Assembly (NCBI GenBank): GCA_964017145.1
Contig: OZ024852.1
Span: forward strand, 248,001-312,000
Length of the DNA stretch: 64,000 nt
Direction: 5' to 3'
DNA from: Agrocybe praecox
Taxonomy: Eukaryota > Basidiomycota > Agaricomycetes > Agaricales > Agrocybaceae
In this document: piece by piece, positions 48,232 to 62,865 of the stretch
How the letters are laid out: every line of letters begins with the position of its first letter
How positions within the stretch are numbered: position 1 is the first letter of the stretch
Position numbers and translations under genes: made by a program
The notes under the pieces: generated by a model
What the model saw: the letters and a program-made list of their open reading frames with translations, nothing else
Database searches by the model: none
Told to the model about the DNA's origin: nothing

Positions 48232-50553
48232 ATGCTCGTCGCTTTCATAATTTTGACTTTTCTAGCTGCGTATTCGCAGTCTCATTCTAATCCATGTGGA
48301 CCACAACGGCCTTTCAGATCCTTGAAATCTCCTGGCGGGCTTGGATCCGTATTCGGATTACGAGATTCGATGACGCCAACGTCGTCTGTGGGTATGTCAC
48401 CCCTCAATCCTGCACAGGTGATCTCAGTAAGTATGGCATTGATAATGAATCCCTCCAATTACTCACCATCACACTGATGTCGCACATCTGGTTTCATAGA
48501 TACCAATAGATCATTTTCAAATGGACGAGAAATCCTCGAGGACTTTTGAAAACAGATACTGGGTCAATGCTACGTATTGGAAACCTGGTGGTCCAGTATT
48601 CCGTACGTCCTATTCTATCGTTTTGCGATAGGGCTAAGCTTGTACTAAGCATCATTCAAGTATTTGATTCTGGAGAGCAAGATGCCAAGCCCTTGCTTCC
48701 TTACTATCTTCAGGTAGCTTGTTTCATAATCCTGTTTTCCTTAGAGATTTTCAAGGATATACTAAGGAATACCATGGCCTCTCCGCTGTCATGCGTCTTG
48801 CGAAGCGATACAATGGTCTCGCAATTCTTTGGGAGCATCGTTATTACGGGAAATCACTGCCATTCCCCGTGAACGTAAGCATTTACGTTCTTAAACAAAC
48901 CCCGAAAATATCTGAAATTCTTGTGTTTTCGCAGGAAAATACAACGGCTGCACAATGGCAATTCCTCAGCACGGAACAAGCACTCGAAGACGTCGTCTTT
49001 TTTGCCAACTCATTCGCATTACCAAAGGTGTCTCCTGTACAGTCCGAGCCCCTGATAATCCCTTCTGACCCGCTAGCCAAATTTCCCGTTCACCCAACCA
49101 AAACTCCATGGATAATGCTCGGAGGCTCGTATCCAGGTATCCGAGCCACGCTACTGCGAATCCGGAACCCGTCGACAATATTCGCTTCGTGGGCGTCCTC
49201 CGCGCCTGTACAAGCACAAGTGGACATGGCGAGCTATTACAAAGCTGCTGAGAGAAGTTTGACCAGAAATTGCTCGGCAGATTGGGTGGCAACTACGAAG
49301 TATGTTGTTGATTATTATCTTTATTATCATCGAACTGAGGCAATGTTACGGGTCCTATCAGATACGTCGACCAGACCTTAAGTGGGAAAGATGAGAGTGC
49401 GATTATCGATATGAAATTTGACCTCCTCAAAGCTCGATTGAGTGGTCCCGGAGGGAATATGACCGGTGCAATTGGTCTGACAAGAGAAGAAGCAAACAGG
49501 ACAAGCAATGTCGACGCAGCTTCTATTCTGATGGATCCGTTGGATTTTTACCAAGTATGCTTCTTGTTTATCTTCCATACTTGCAATATTTCCTTATGCT
49601 TTCTAATTCGCAGTACTACGGCTTCCAATCTTCTCTCCTCCCATTCTGCAACATCCTTGAGACGTATAATGGCACAGTACTGCCTTATGAGCGTGGTCTT
49701 ATATCTCAAATTAGCGCCGAGGCAGTATTCAAAGCTTTTTTGATTGCGATTAGCGAGATAGATTACGCTTCTATCCCGGGAAATGTCGATGACCCCGTTC
49801 AGGACCGCTCGTGGATGTGGCAGTATTGCTCGGAATACGGTACGTGATGTGCCCGAATTCAAGTTCCAATATTCTCAGTATATTTACGATGCTAAAACAC
49901 GTCAACCCACGTTTTCTTCAGGTTTCTATCAGAGAGGTGACCCAACCAACCCTCTCTCCATTGAAACTTCGTTTTTGTCTCTAGACCTATTCCAAGAACA
50001 GTGTAATCGTGCGTTTCCTGGAGCGCCGCAGCTTGCATCTGGTCCACAAGTGCAGAACGTGAATAAATACGGAGGATGGGATATGAATCCTTCGAATGTC
50101 ATGTTTACGAATGGAGAGTGTACGGATACTTTTTATGCTCGTTTTCTTGATTTCTAAATTTATTCCAGTCGATCCATGGCGAACGATGGGATTGGCCTCG
50201 ATCGAGTCTAATGCACCTCAACGTAACCCGTCGGTTATAATTCCTACGTATGCGCATTTTCTCACGTTGTTCCTCTCTAAACGGTTACTAATACTACGCC
50301 AAATCATATCTTTTCCTTTAGATGCAACACCCCACCGTCTTCATTTTCCGCCTCTCCAAAATCATTCTTTGGCCTGACTCACTCTTCCATGGTACACGTC
50401 TCTGACATGCGCGTGCTCCTCGTCCCTGACGCAAATCACACTGGCTTCAAAACTGTGGGTTTCTACAGCCCTATTGCCCAAGAACCGTTCTACGCTGGAC
50501 TGGGCTTGTTTGAAATGGCGCTGGATGAGTGGCTGCCTTGTTTCGGTTCTTGA
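48232..50553 (+). CDS. S28-family serine peptidase (Pro-X carboxypeptidase-like)
   Basis: Secreted serine peptidase of MEROPS family S28, which removes residues after proline. A signal peptide follows the ATG (MLVAFIILTFLAAYSQS). The family start is IPIDHFQMDEKSS, then RYWVNATYWKPGGPVF and the block LAILWEHRYYGKSLPFPVN. The nucleophile is the Ser of MLGGSYPGIRA (usually GGSYGG). The C-terminal part has DPWRTMG, then MVHVSDMRVLLVPDANHTGF and a final EWLPCFGS with the stop at 50551-50553. The catalytic Asp and His are expected in that last third. Several short introns interrupt it (for example donors after 48438 and 49834). I traced the gene by motif and did not fix every splice site. The Pro instead of Gly after Ser-Tyr is a small deviation. 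Confidence 0.88.
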
Positions 50554-51407
50554 AATTTTTTATCTTCTATTGTTATTTCACTTTCTCTCCGTCACAATCA
50601 TTTGTTTAAATAAACTCCACCAATGTCCAACCCTTCTACGAGTTATTCTTAGCTTCTCAATCACCTGATTCTGACGCATCATAGGTCAGAACTTGGTAAG
50701 GAGCGCCTCGCGACAACGCGCGCAGTTACTTCTGAATAGTATTAAAATATCCTATGGCATTCAAATAAGTCGATCGAGGATATGAACTAAAAGATGGACT
50801 TGGAACATTGTGTATCTCAAGATTAATCCCTATTATACATAAGTTTTGGTTCTCTGAACATGAGGCGAGCAAAACAGACTGCTCAGTTGAATCGTTGCGT
50901 TTGTATTTGTCTGATCTTAATCTGATAGAATTAAGGCGCATTCTGTTTATCATTAAAATGTTTCAGGGGCTCAACGTGTCTCTACCTATTGATAACACTT
51001 CTCAATGTTGGGAGGTTGACAGCACAGTCAGATATATAAATAGATTTCGGTGTTTTCCGAGTGGACTTCGTGAAAAATAAATGTAGGAGCAAAGATTTGT
51101 TAACCAACCTGACAGACATTTATTAGGTCGATAGGTAAGTAATGTACAGTTAAAAAATATAACCTCTTTCTATGATATGTTCGAAAGGGAATTACGAATA
51201 CCACAAAAATCAAAAGAGTGTCTAGGTCGGTGTAATCAAAACAACTAGTCCATACATCCAATCCTACGATATGTAGTCCATCCATAAGAGGAAAGTCCTT
51301 GAGGGTAAAAACAATTTCATTCCACTCGATCGTTGCGAATCCGACCCGGCCAGGACTCAAAAATCGAATGTGCACATGAGCCGAGTTCCTGCTCGGACTG
51401 TGGTCTT
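50554..51407. other. Convergent intergenic spacer
   Basis: About 850 bases between the 3' ends of the S28 peptidase and GMC 2. AT-rich with short meaningless frames. Both 3' UTRs should lie here. Confidence 0.4.
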
Positions 51408-55971
<4,564 letters not shown>

Positions 55972-56045
55972 GGCCGACTAGCTCAGCTGGTTAGAGCGTC
56001 GTGCTAATAACGCGAAGGTCTTGGGTTCGATCCCCACGTTGGCCA
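55972..56045 (+). tRNA. tRNA-Ile (anticodon AAT), copy 3
   Basis: Identical over 74 nt to the two copies near 36 kb, again intron-free with anticodon loop CTAATAA and a T5 run 8 nt downstream. It lies just past the 3' end of HBR copy C, in the opposite direction. Confidence 0.97.
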
Positions 56046-56191
56046 GTCGATACTTTTTGTCCGTGGTAGCGAGTTCGCTCTCTTTGTCTGGACTTATTAT
56101 GTGGAAAATGACACTCTTTGAAAAAAAACGCGTTCTATCAATCCATGAACAAGAACAAGACAATTTTATTTACTAAGTAGATTGAAATAAT

Positions 56192-57611
56192 TTACGCTTT
56201 TTTATAACCCATCCATGTCGTATCATCATTCCTTCGAAATGCTAGATTCGAAATATAGCTCAGGCAAATCGCAGCGCTAGTCGTGGAGCCGGCTAGGTCA
56301 TATAACTCAACGTATCGAGTATGATTTATATTGTTACCCGTGTAAACGAGTACGGGTGCCTTGTATAGACGTCCCCTGAGGTACTGTAGGAAATTTTGGC
56401 CTGCTCGATGATTGAAGAACTTGCCGTTTTCGGGGGTAAATTCCTCGCGTGAGTTATCGGTGATGAAGCGAACACAAGATGCATCATTGTTTTCTCGAAG
56501 GAATACTAGGAATACATTTAATAGGGAATCAGGAATAATTAATAAATGTTGGTTTCACATACTTTGGTTATCTTCTACCCATGCCTTAGCGAGAGCCGTT
56601 GAAGTCAACTGGATTACTTGAATGCCCGTTTGAGAGGCCCGTTCCGCTTCCCATCTATTGTTATCTGGATTATCGTCGACCCATACCAGTAAAGGTATCC
56701 TGAGCGGCGGATCTGACTTGTCGTTGTTATCTGTCCTTGAGGAAGCAAGGGTGTTGGTTTCTATATGCACAAAGTAATGTATAAGCACCATCATGAGTTG
56801 CTTCTAGTCGCTTACCATTAACATAACGATCGACAAATTCTTTGAGGCTTTCCTCTCCCAATGAGCGAGCGAGGTTATATGGAGTTACTCCACCCATATT
56901 GTATTCGTCGAGGCACATTATGATGTTCTTTGATGCTCTCTTTCCAATGCTGCCTCCATACCATTCATTGAGGCGAGCAAAGAAAATTTCTTCGGAGATA
57001 AAATTGATCTTGTCAGATAATTAGTATTATGACAAAAGTTCTGCATTCGACCTCATCGTATGACAAGAAAATACCTTTGCTCCCACAAAATCCTTCCAAA
57101 ACTCCACTGCACTGGAATTCGTTAATGAAACTAAGGTATCGACTGGTTGTTCGGTGCTGGTTACGGCTAGATGCGTTCCGGGTTGTAGCTTTTCGAGCAC
57201 TATCGCTTTAATTGACAGGTCCTGGAAATAGCCCACCACAGAAAATGAAGTGAGAAGAATAAGAAGCTGTCGTCCAAGCTGCTTTTCGTCGTCCTGTAGC
57301 TGCTGGATAAGTGTGCTTGGAGTGAGGAATGATATCACTTTATTCAACTTCTTGTGTTTCCACACAATCAAATGCTCACGAGTCCTCTCGAGAACATCGC
57401 CGACACTGCGAATAGATTGAGAGAGCTGCACCTCGCCTGTACCTTCCAACTTGGGCCTCCTCAATGTGAACGGCTCTAAAATGTCACCAATTTGGACAAC
57501 GACCGAAGATATCTCCAGGATTATGGCCTCCCTTTGTGCCAGCTCATCGATCCACGTTTTAATCGCTTTGCACAGAGAAAAGACTGTGGTTGCTACCGAG
57601 ATCACGTCCAT
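56192..57611 (-). CDS. HBR family copy C: helical N-terminal domain plus receiver-like domain, 413 aa
   Basis: Intact paralogue of copy B. Exons (minus) 57611-57075, 57008-56816, 56760-56563, 56505-56192; the intron positions and phases are the same as in copy B. The ATG at 57611 matches the other copies; an upstream in-frame ATG at 57647 is less likely. The helical region (to about residue 179) starts MDVISVATTVFSLCKAIKTW. The middle block has MCLDEYNMGGVTPYNLARSL. The receiver-like part has PLLVWVDDNPDNN with Asp272-Asp273, then VIQLTSTALAKAWVEDN. It continues with VRFITDNSREE, with Asp326 at the acceptor position, and APVLVYTG. Exon 3 contains an Asp/Asn/Ser linker before the receiver part. 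The helical half resembles copy A more closely than copy B. Function unknown; see the findings. Confidence 0.87.
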
Positions 57612-58351
57612 TAAGCCGCTGTGATGGACGTTGGGGGATGGAAACAAGCGACCTTTCGAGATTCAGTATCCTGGCTATTAACAGCAAATCTTCAAGCGGC
57701 GACCACGGAAAGTTGTAGTCGCTGTCATGGCAGATATATCATATGGGAAACCCCAATTCCAGTCTGAATACAGAATAAAGCATAAAAATAGAGCTTCTCA
57801 CGCCATCTTTCCACTCAATGTGTGACTGCTTTGAAGAAATTCTCTGGCAGTAGTAACGCTAACGCGGTATGTTGTCCAAGTACTACTATGTCCATCACAG
57901 AGCATCCTCCGGTGGAGTAGTCTAGTATGCAGCTGGATGGCATATCTGGACTCGGAAGCGCGTCGAGCAGCCTCGCAAGGTGGTGGTAGCGGTCAAGGAA
58001 TGACGTGTTCGGCTATGGACGCGTCGCGCTGTCACAAACTGTACACAATCTAATCTAATCGGACTGGTGAATATTGCACTGCTACATTTGGGTACATAGC
58101 TTTTCTCTATTCAGTAATGTGTATGTTGCGATGCCGTCACCGTACTACGTCATATTTCCTATATTTCCTACGTAAATTATGTTCTCAAATCGTCTCGGAA
58201 TCCCTGGGGCTGTAAGACACCTGTTTCATACGACTGTTTCGGTTAAGCCTAGTGACACCTCTTCGTTAATAAATTCTTCTTCTTCTTGTTCGTTCACATC
58301 GTCATTTGCACTCCCACTTTTTATCATCCACCGAAAAGACATCCAGAAACT
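57612..58351. other. Spacer: HBR copy C promoter, repeat copy 3, duplication start
   Basis: About 740 bases holding, in order, the upstream side of HBR copy C, repeat element R copy 3 and the left end of the segmental duplication that carries the second CaaX gene. No other gene is visible. Confidence 0.45.
57911..58087 (+). repeat. Dispersed repeat element R, copy 3
   Basis: Starts GGTGGAGTAGTCTAGTATGC with core ATCTGGACTCGGAAGCGC and GTCGAGCAGCCTC, followed by GTTCGGCTATGGACGCGTCG and CTAATCTAATC, ending near TTGCACTGCTACA. It abuts the left end of the segmental duplication. Confidence 0.85.
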
Positions 58352-58957
58352 ATGCATAGATCATATAATCAACAATACGGAGGCAGAAGATCTGCACCCA
58401 TGTATCAACGGCCGCCTCGTGAGTGCTATCATCCTCATAAGTGTGTTTTTCTCAAAACCCACACAGGCAGACCTGTGCACTACGCCCGACCATTTGCACC
58501 GCAGCCTCCCATGGTTTTCGTCTCCGACAGGCCGAGAAGAGGAATTGGCCGCAATAGGCGTCCAGGAATCTGCTGTGTAGTGATGTAATCCCATCATGAG
58601 ATCCTACAAACTACCTCGGAGGTTTCGGGCATCATCTCGTTCCATCAAATATTGTTCCTCGAGCTCGAAAGTTAGGCGAACTTGCATGTACATGTATGAC
58701 TATGATGTACTCTCTCAAATTCCGATTTACTGCCACAATCATATCTCCTGACTGAATCTGTCAATCGTGGAGAATCAAGGCTTCTCATCATTCGAGCTAG
58801 ACACCAAATCATAGACGCCGGCTCTGCGATATTTATTTTGTTCAGAACACTTCTATAATCGACGCTGGAGAAATTTCGTGAAGTTGGTACAGTATAGTTA
58901 GATGTGCTATAAGCTTAAGTATATGGTAATTAAATATCGAATAAGGTGTGTAAGTGT
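58080..58957. repeat. Segmental duplication, copy 2 (partner at 29070-29940)
   Basis: Aligns along its length with 29070-29940. It includes the CaaX gene and one unit of the 290 bp repeat. On the right, similarity stops after GGTGTGTAAGTG and unrelated sequence begins. Confidence 0.85.
58352..58588 (+). CDS. CaaX-box microprotein copy 2, 62 aa, 2 exons
   Basis: Same gene as at 29328. Exons 58352-58418 and 58467-58588 with a 48 nt intron. The protein is identical to copy 1, ending RPGICCVVM. Against copy 1 the exons differ at five bases (GCG/GCA, CCG/CCC, CCA/CCG, CAA/CAG, TCT/TCC), all in third positions and all synonymous; the intron differs at three. That pattern argues that the protein, not just the DNA, is maintained. 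Function unknown; prenylation and membrane attachment are inferred from the C-terminal Cys-Val-Val-Met. Confidence 0.77.
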   Translation: MHRSYNQQYGGRRSAPMYQRPPRECYHPHKCVFLKTHTGRPVHYARPFAPQPPMVFVSDRPRRGIGRNRRPGICCVVM

Positions 58958-59291
58958 TCAAGGGTGCAGTAGCGCGTTCCATCAAACGCTGGCTCATTAT
59001 TACCGTTGCGTTTGGTGGTGGATTATTATCGAATGATTCTCGCTCTCCGACAGGACCTGTTTGCGACATCGTTGCATCCCGTGGTGAGGAATTCGCATAC
59101 ATAGAAGATGATACATTGTTCTGGGATAACGGAGATGTGCTAGTGCCAAGTGATGTGGTGGAGGGTATGGTTCGAGAGACAAAATGTGTCCGTGAGCAGG
59201 AGTCGGTACTAAGGGAGACAGTTTTGAAGAACTTGACGTGACCGTTGTGCCCACCTCGGAATGTAAAAGTCGCAGCCACATCATTAACCAT
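58842..59291 (-). other. Unassigned open frame, 149 codons
   Basis: A minus-strand frame of 149 codons starts at 59291 (MVNDVAATFTFRGGHNGHVK) and is Ser/Thr/Asn-rich. A plus-strand frame (58954-59241, 95 codons) overlaps it. Neither has a recognisable family or splice partner. The left third lies within the duplicated repeat, so at best only the right part could be genic. Confidence 0.25.
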
Positions 59292-59500
59292 ATGTTAATT
59301 TACGTTGTAAATATGGAAACTAGATAAACTGCGATGACCTCGTCTCTGGTATCCGAGAAAGAGAAAAACCGAGCCATTCTTGAACAGCTCTTGTCATCTT
59401 TTCCGTCAAGATAGGTTATAGTATTGATGATTGTGGTTTACTGATACAAAAACGCTCTTATAATATCATACAATTTACAAAAGAAAAAACAATCGCTGAT

Positions 59501-60758
59501 TCACGATGGGGACGTGGAAAGAAGCGCCGAACTCGTAGGCCTTAAAGGCATTCCACTCTTCTTGTAGACTGCATCAATGGTCTTCATCTGCTCGACACTA
59601 TCTTCTCCATCAATCCACCACACAGGGCTCCTCCCACGAATCTTGTCCACGAAAGCCTCCAACTGATAGCGGTACGTCGACCAATAGCTCTCTCCACGGT
59701 CCTTCCAAAGAGGGCCGCCTTTATAAATCGATGAGTACGACGTCTTTCCAGTCGCCTTGTCGGTAATTGCGATGTAGTGGTAAAGATGGGGCATCATGGC
59801 GTTGTAGAAGTATATTTCGGCACGGTCCGTCGCAACGCGAATGGAAGGGAACTCCCAATATCGAGGGATAATTCCAAACAGATAAGAACGAGACATATCG
59901 GTGTATATCGTGCTATAAACGTCACTGCCATCCGCGTTCTTGTTGACGTTACGAAGGTTGAACAGTAGGGCTGCAGTCATAGAACGGTCCACACGTGGAT
60001 CGTCCGAGGAAGGAACGGCTTCGGCGCTTAAAACCCTTTCAGGAGCACCAGCGTGTAGAGCGTATCGCGTGAAGCTCAGAGCATACGTCATGTCCATGAG
60101 ACTTCCCCCAGCCAAGCCGAATTGCCACCGAATGTCCCCCTTGGGAACCGCTGGAGTTGTCGTCATCGCAGCGTCAGTCCGAAGAATCCCTCCGTATTTC
60201 CCACTATCAAGAATTTCTCTGAATAGGTGGGCGGCGGGATGGAACTGCCAATGAAAAGCCTCCATGAGGATATTACCGCTTTCGTTTGCTTTCTTTACGA
60301 GAGCTTCGGCTTCGATGGCATTGGAGGTGAATGGTTTCTCGAGTAAGACATGTTTACCAGCGTCGAGCGCTTTGCAAGCCCACTCGAAGTGAAGTCCATT
60401 TGGTACAGAAATGTACACAAAATCGACTTGAGGGTCGGATAGGAGATCTTCGTACGAGCCGTATGATTTTTGAAAGTTGTATTTGGAAGCGAACGAGTCT
60501 GCTTTGGATTTGTCCCGAGAAGCAATTGCGTAGAGGACAACGTCGGGATGTGTTGCTACCGGGTCGATAACTAATATTTATGAATACAAAATATATATAA
60601 AAGCAGCGTTATAGGTACTACATACCAGACGCAGGATTGATGGTGGCAGTGGATAAGACTCCTAGTTTAAGGGCGTTTGTCGTCTTTGTCGGAGCAGGAT
60701 GCAGCCAAGAGTCGATGTATTGTTTTCCAAAGGTATATGTTTCCAGCAGAAGTGCCAT
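59501..60758 (-). CDS. Gfo/Idh/MocA-family NAD(P)-dependent dehydrogenase, 400 aa, 2 exons
   Basis: Oxidoreductase resembling D-xylose 1-dehydrogenase and trans-1,2-dihydrobenzene-1,2-diol dehydrogenase. Exons (minus) 60758-60626 and 60570-59501, split in phase 1 inside the nucleotide-binding domain. The N-terminal strand is LKLGVLSTATINPAS. It continues with VLYAIASRDKSKADSFASKY, DFVYISVPNGLHFEWACKAL, then GKHVLLEKPFTSN. The EKP motif is typical of the family and its Lys is catalytic. The C-terminal domain has LMEAFHWQFHPAAHLF and GLAGGSLMDMTYAL. No signal peptide is present, so it is probably cytosolic and acts on sugars or diols. The start was chosen as MALLLETYTF because an upstream in-frame ATG at 60803 adds an unlikely extension. 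Confidence 0.9.
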
Positions 60759-61600
60759 TTGGACACGGGTTAATGAAGGAGAACGACTGGGCGAGATATG
60801 CAATCAGTAGGTAGTACTATCTATCCTCTATATATTCCACGAAAGATGAATCGATGACATCATGTTTCCGTCACAGGCGTCTAGAAATACAAACGTGGAG
60901 AACGTTGAACCAAGCTTCGTACATAATGACATTATGAATCCATAACTAACGGTAGAGAAGAGGCAACATTTCTTTGGGATGACGAGAACAAATGCATTTT
61001 TGAACATGCACAGTGAACGAATTCCTATGCAATGGCTCACCATTCCAACATCATTCATGACTTGAAGCCCTCACCTCTCATATATCATACTCGTTCAACC
61101 ACCCATTTTGCTGATACTACATATTCCCATCTTTCCTTTTGCCTTCATTACCATTCCTTTTCTCGCCCTTCATGTTATGTTTTCACTACGACAAACAAAT
61201 AGCCCAATTTGGCCCTGTGTCAAACCTCGCACAGAGAATTTCGTAGCTGAATAACTTCCAACGAACGTGAATCCTGAGCACGATGAATGAGATGGTAGAC
61301 AATATTATAGTACATTTGAACACACCTCTCATCCCAGAAGCTGAAGACGCACCGACTATTCTTCCGCCTTTCCCTTGTTTGATCGTCTGTTCGGCAGCGT
61401 ATTTATGATATATAAAAATGCCCCGCTGGAGCAGTCCAGTATGTAGCTGTATGGCGTAGCTGGGCTCGGAAGCGCGTCGAGCAGCCTCGCACGATAGCAG
61501 TAATGGGCAAAGGATGGAATGGATTCGGCTATGTACGCGTCGGGGTCACATAGTCTGTACACGATCTAATCTAATCAGACCGGTTGCACTGCCACACCGC
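60759..61600. other. Intergenic region with repeat copy 4
   Basis: About 840 bases between the dehydrogenase promoter side and the broken SDR. It contains repeat element R copy 4 at about 61431-61600. No gene is recognised. Confidence 0.4.
61431..61600 (+). repeat. Dispersed repeat element R, copy 4
   Basis: The best preserved copy. It reads GGAGCAGTCCAGTATGTAGC, then TGGCGTAGCTGGGCTCGGAA, GCGCGTCGAGCAGCCTCG, later TTCGGCTATGTACGCGTCGG, CTAATCTAATC, and ends CGGTTGCACTGCCACACCG. TGGCGTAGCTGG matches the Pol III A-box consensus; a B box is only weakly suggested. Confidence 0.87.
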
Positions 61601-61629
61601 GAGCTGACACTGAATAATGTGTCCCAGTC

Positions 61630-62118
61630 GACAATTGCTATAAAATGAAGGGTGTTGAGAAAGGACTTGGACCAAACCTGAGCATTGGGGGCGTACTTTC
61701 AACCAAAGGCTTGACGGTGCAGATGCTGGCATTGGATGCCATCTTGACAACACAGCCTGAATTTCAGAAAGCATGAAATGACACCAGCAGTCCTGGTCAA
61801 AAGGGAACGCTTACAACATCAACGCTGCCCAACAAGTACATCAGAAGCTCGAAAGACCAATTTCTTAACATCCTCCTTCTTCGATATATCGCTTGCAGAA
61901 ACGAAAACTTGACATTCTTTGCTGACGATTGCTGCTCGAACTTCGTCCAGCGCAGACTTGGTTGAGTGGAGGTCGTTTAGGGCCAAGTTATACCCATCAT
62001 TAGCGAGACGCAGTGCGGCTGCTCTCCCGATACCACGAGAAGCTCCAGTGACGATCGTTACGCGTCCAAGGGGGGATGCTGCTTGAGATATGTATCGACG
62101 GCCTAGGGCAGATGCCAT
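61630..62118 (-). pseudogene. Broken short-chain dehydrogenase/reductase
   Basis: The N-terminal half of an SDR is clear from 62118: VTIVTGASRGIGRAAALRLA carries the TGxxxGIG cofactor motif, followed by NLALNDLHSTKSALDEVRAA and VFVSASDISKKEDVKKLVF. The frame then meets a stop near 61820. The expected NAG motif region is found only after a frame change and a possible intron (CVVKMASNASICTVKPLVES near 61740-61690). The catalytic YxxxK part is absent before sequence similarity ends. I read this as a decayed gene. Confidence 0.75.
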
Positions 62119-62148
62119 TGGAGGGAACCAAAACACGGTAAGCGACAT

Positions 62149-62865
62149 AGAATCTTGAGAGGCGTTCGAGGTAGTGTGTTAAATATCAGTGTGCTTGACA
62201 GGTCTTTAAGTATGGCTTGCTAGGAATAGCCTCATCCTGATAATATTTTGGCAGCAGCTAGGAGAAAATACATCCTAATGTCTTGGTGTAAGGATACTGT
62301 CACTTTGATTCCTGATTAATTGGTTCGGTGAGTTTGGGGAAACAGCTAGAATCCTGTACTCTCACCATATGTGGAAGCAACTTTACAGTAATTCGCTGCC
62401 CAACAATCTTTTCAATCACCCAAGGATCACCCGAAATTTATAAGCGAGCATGGAAAAACGGCCGCAATGCAACATGCTATGTTGAAAAGAAATTAAATGA
62501 CCGTTTGCGCAGGGCTTATCATGGACAACATATTGTGTTCGTATCGTCCGGAAGAACAAGCGGAAATAAGTTTGCCATTTATATATGGTGGTTCAGATAA
62601 CCTTACCAGGAACGAATAGGGCCTGTTAGTTAGATGTATTTCAATCATCCGAATATGATTTCACAGCATACGCACGATGAGCTGGCTGCCTTGAGTCTGA
62701 GTTTCACTCTTCAGGCTCAAGACTTCATAGTGCAGATTTTCAGGCAGAAGACATCTTCCTTTTTTGACACCTCACGGCCACACGGGTTGCATGAAAGAAA
62801 ACAAAGATTAATATATGGCGCGAAATGAGATATGGACACACGGTATCTAAGGATATAAACCAACT
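62149..62865. other. Intergenic spacer
   Basis: About 720 bases between the broken SDR and the 3' end of the DnaJ gene. Short frames (62328-62600) show no family motif. Confidence 0.35.

Noticed and set aside
61356..61562. Minus-strand frames with RLLDALPSPA as independent genes
   Set aside because: Each is confined to a repeat R copy and lacks a consistent start or stop; kept only as a question about the repeat.
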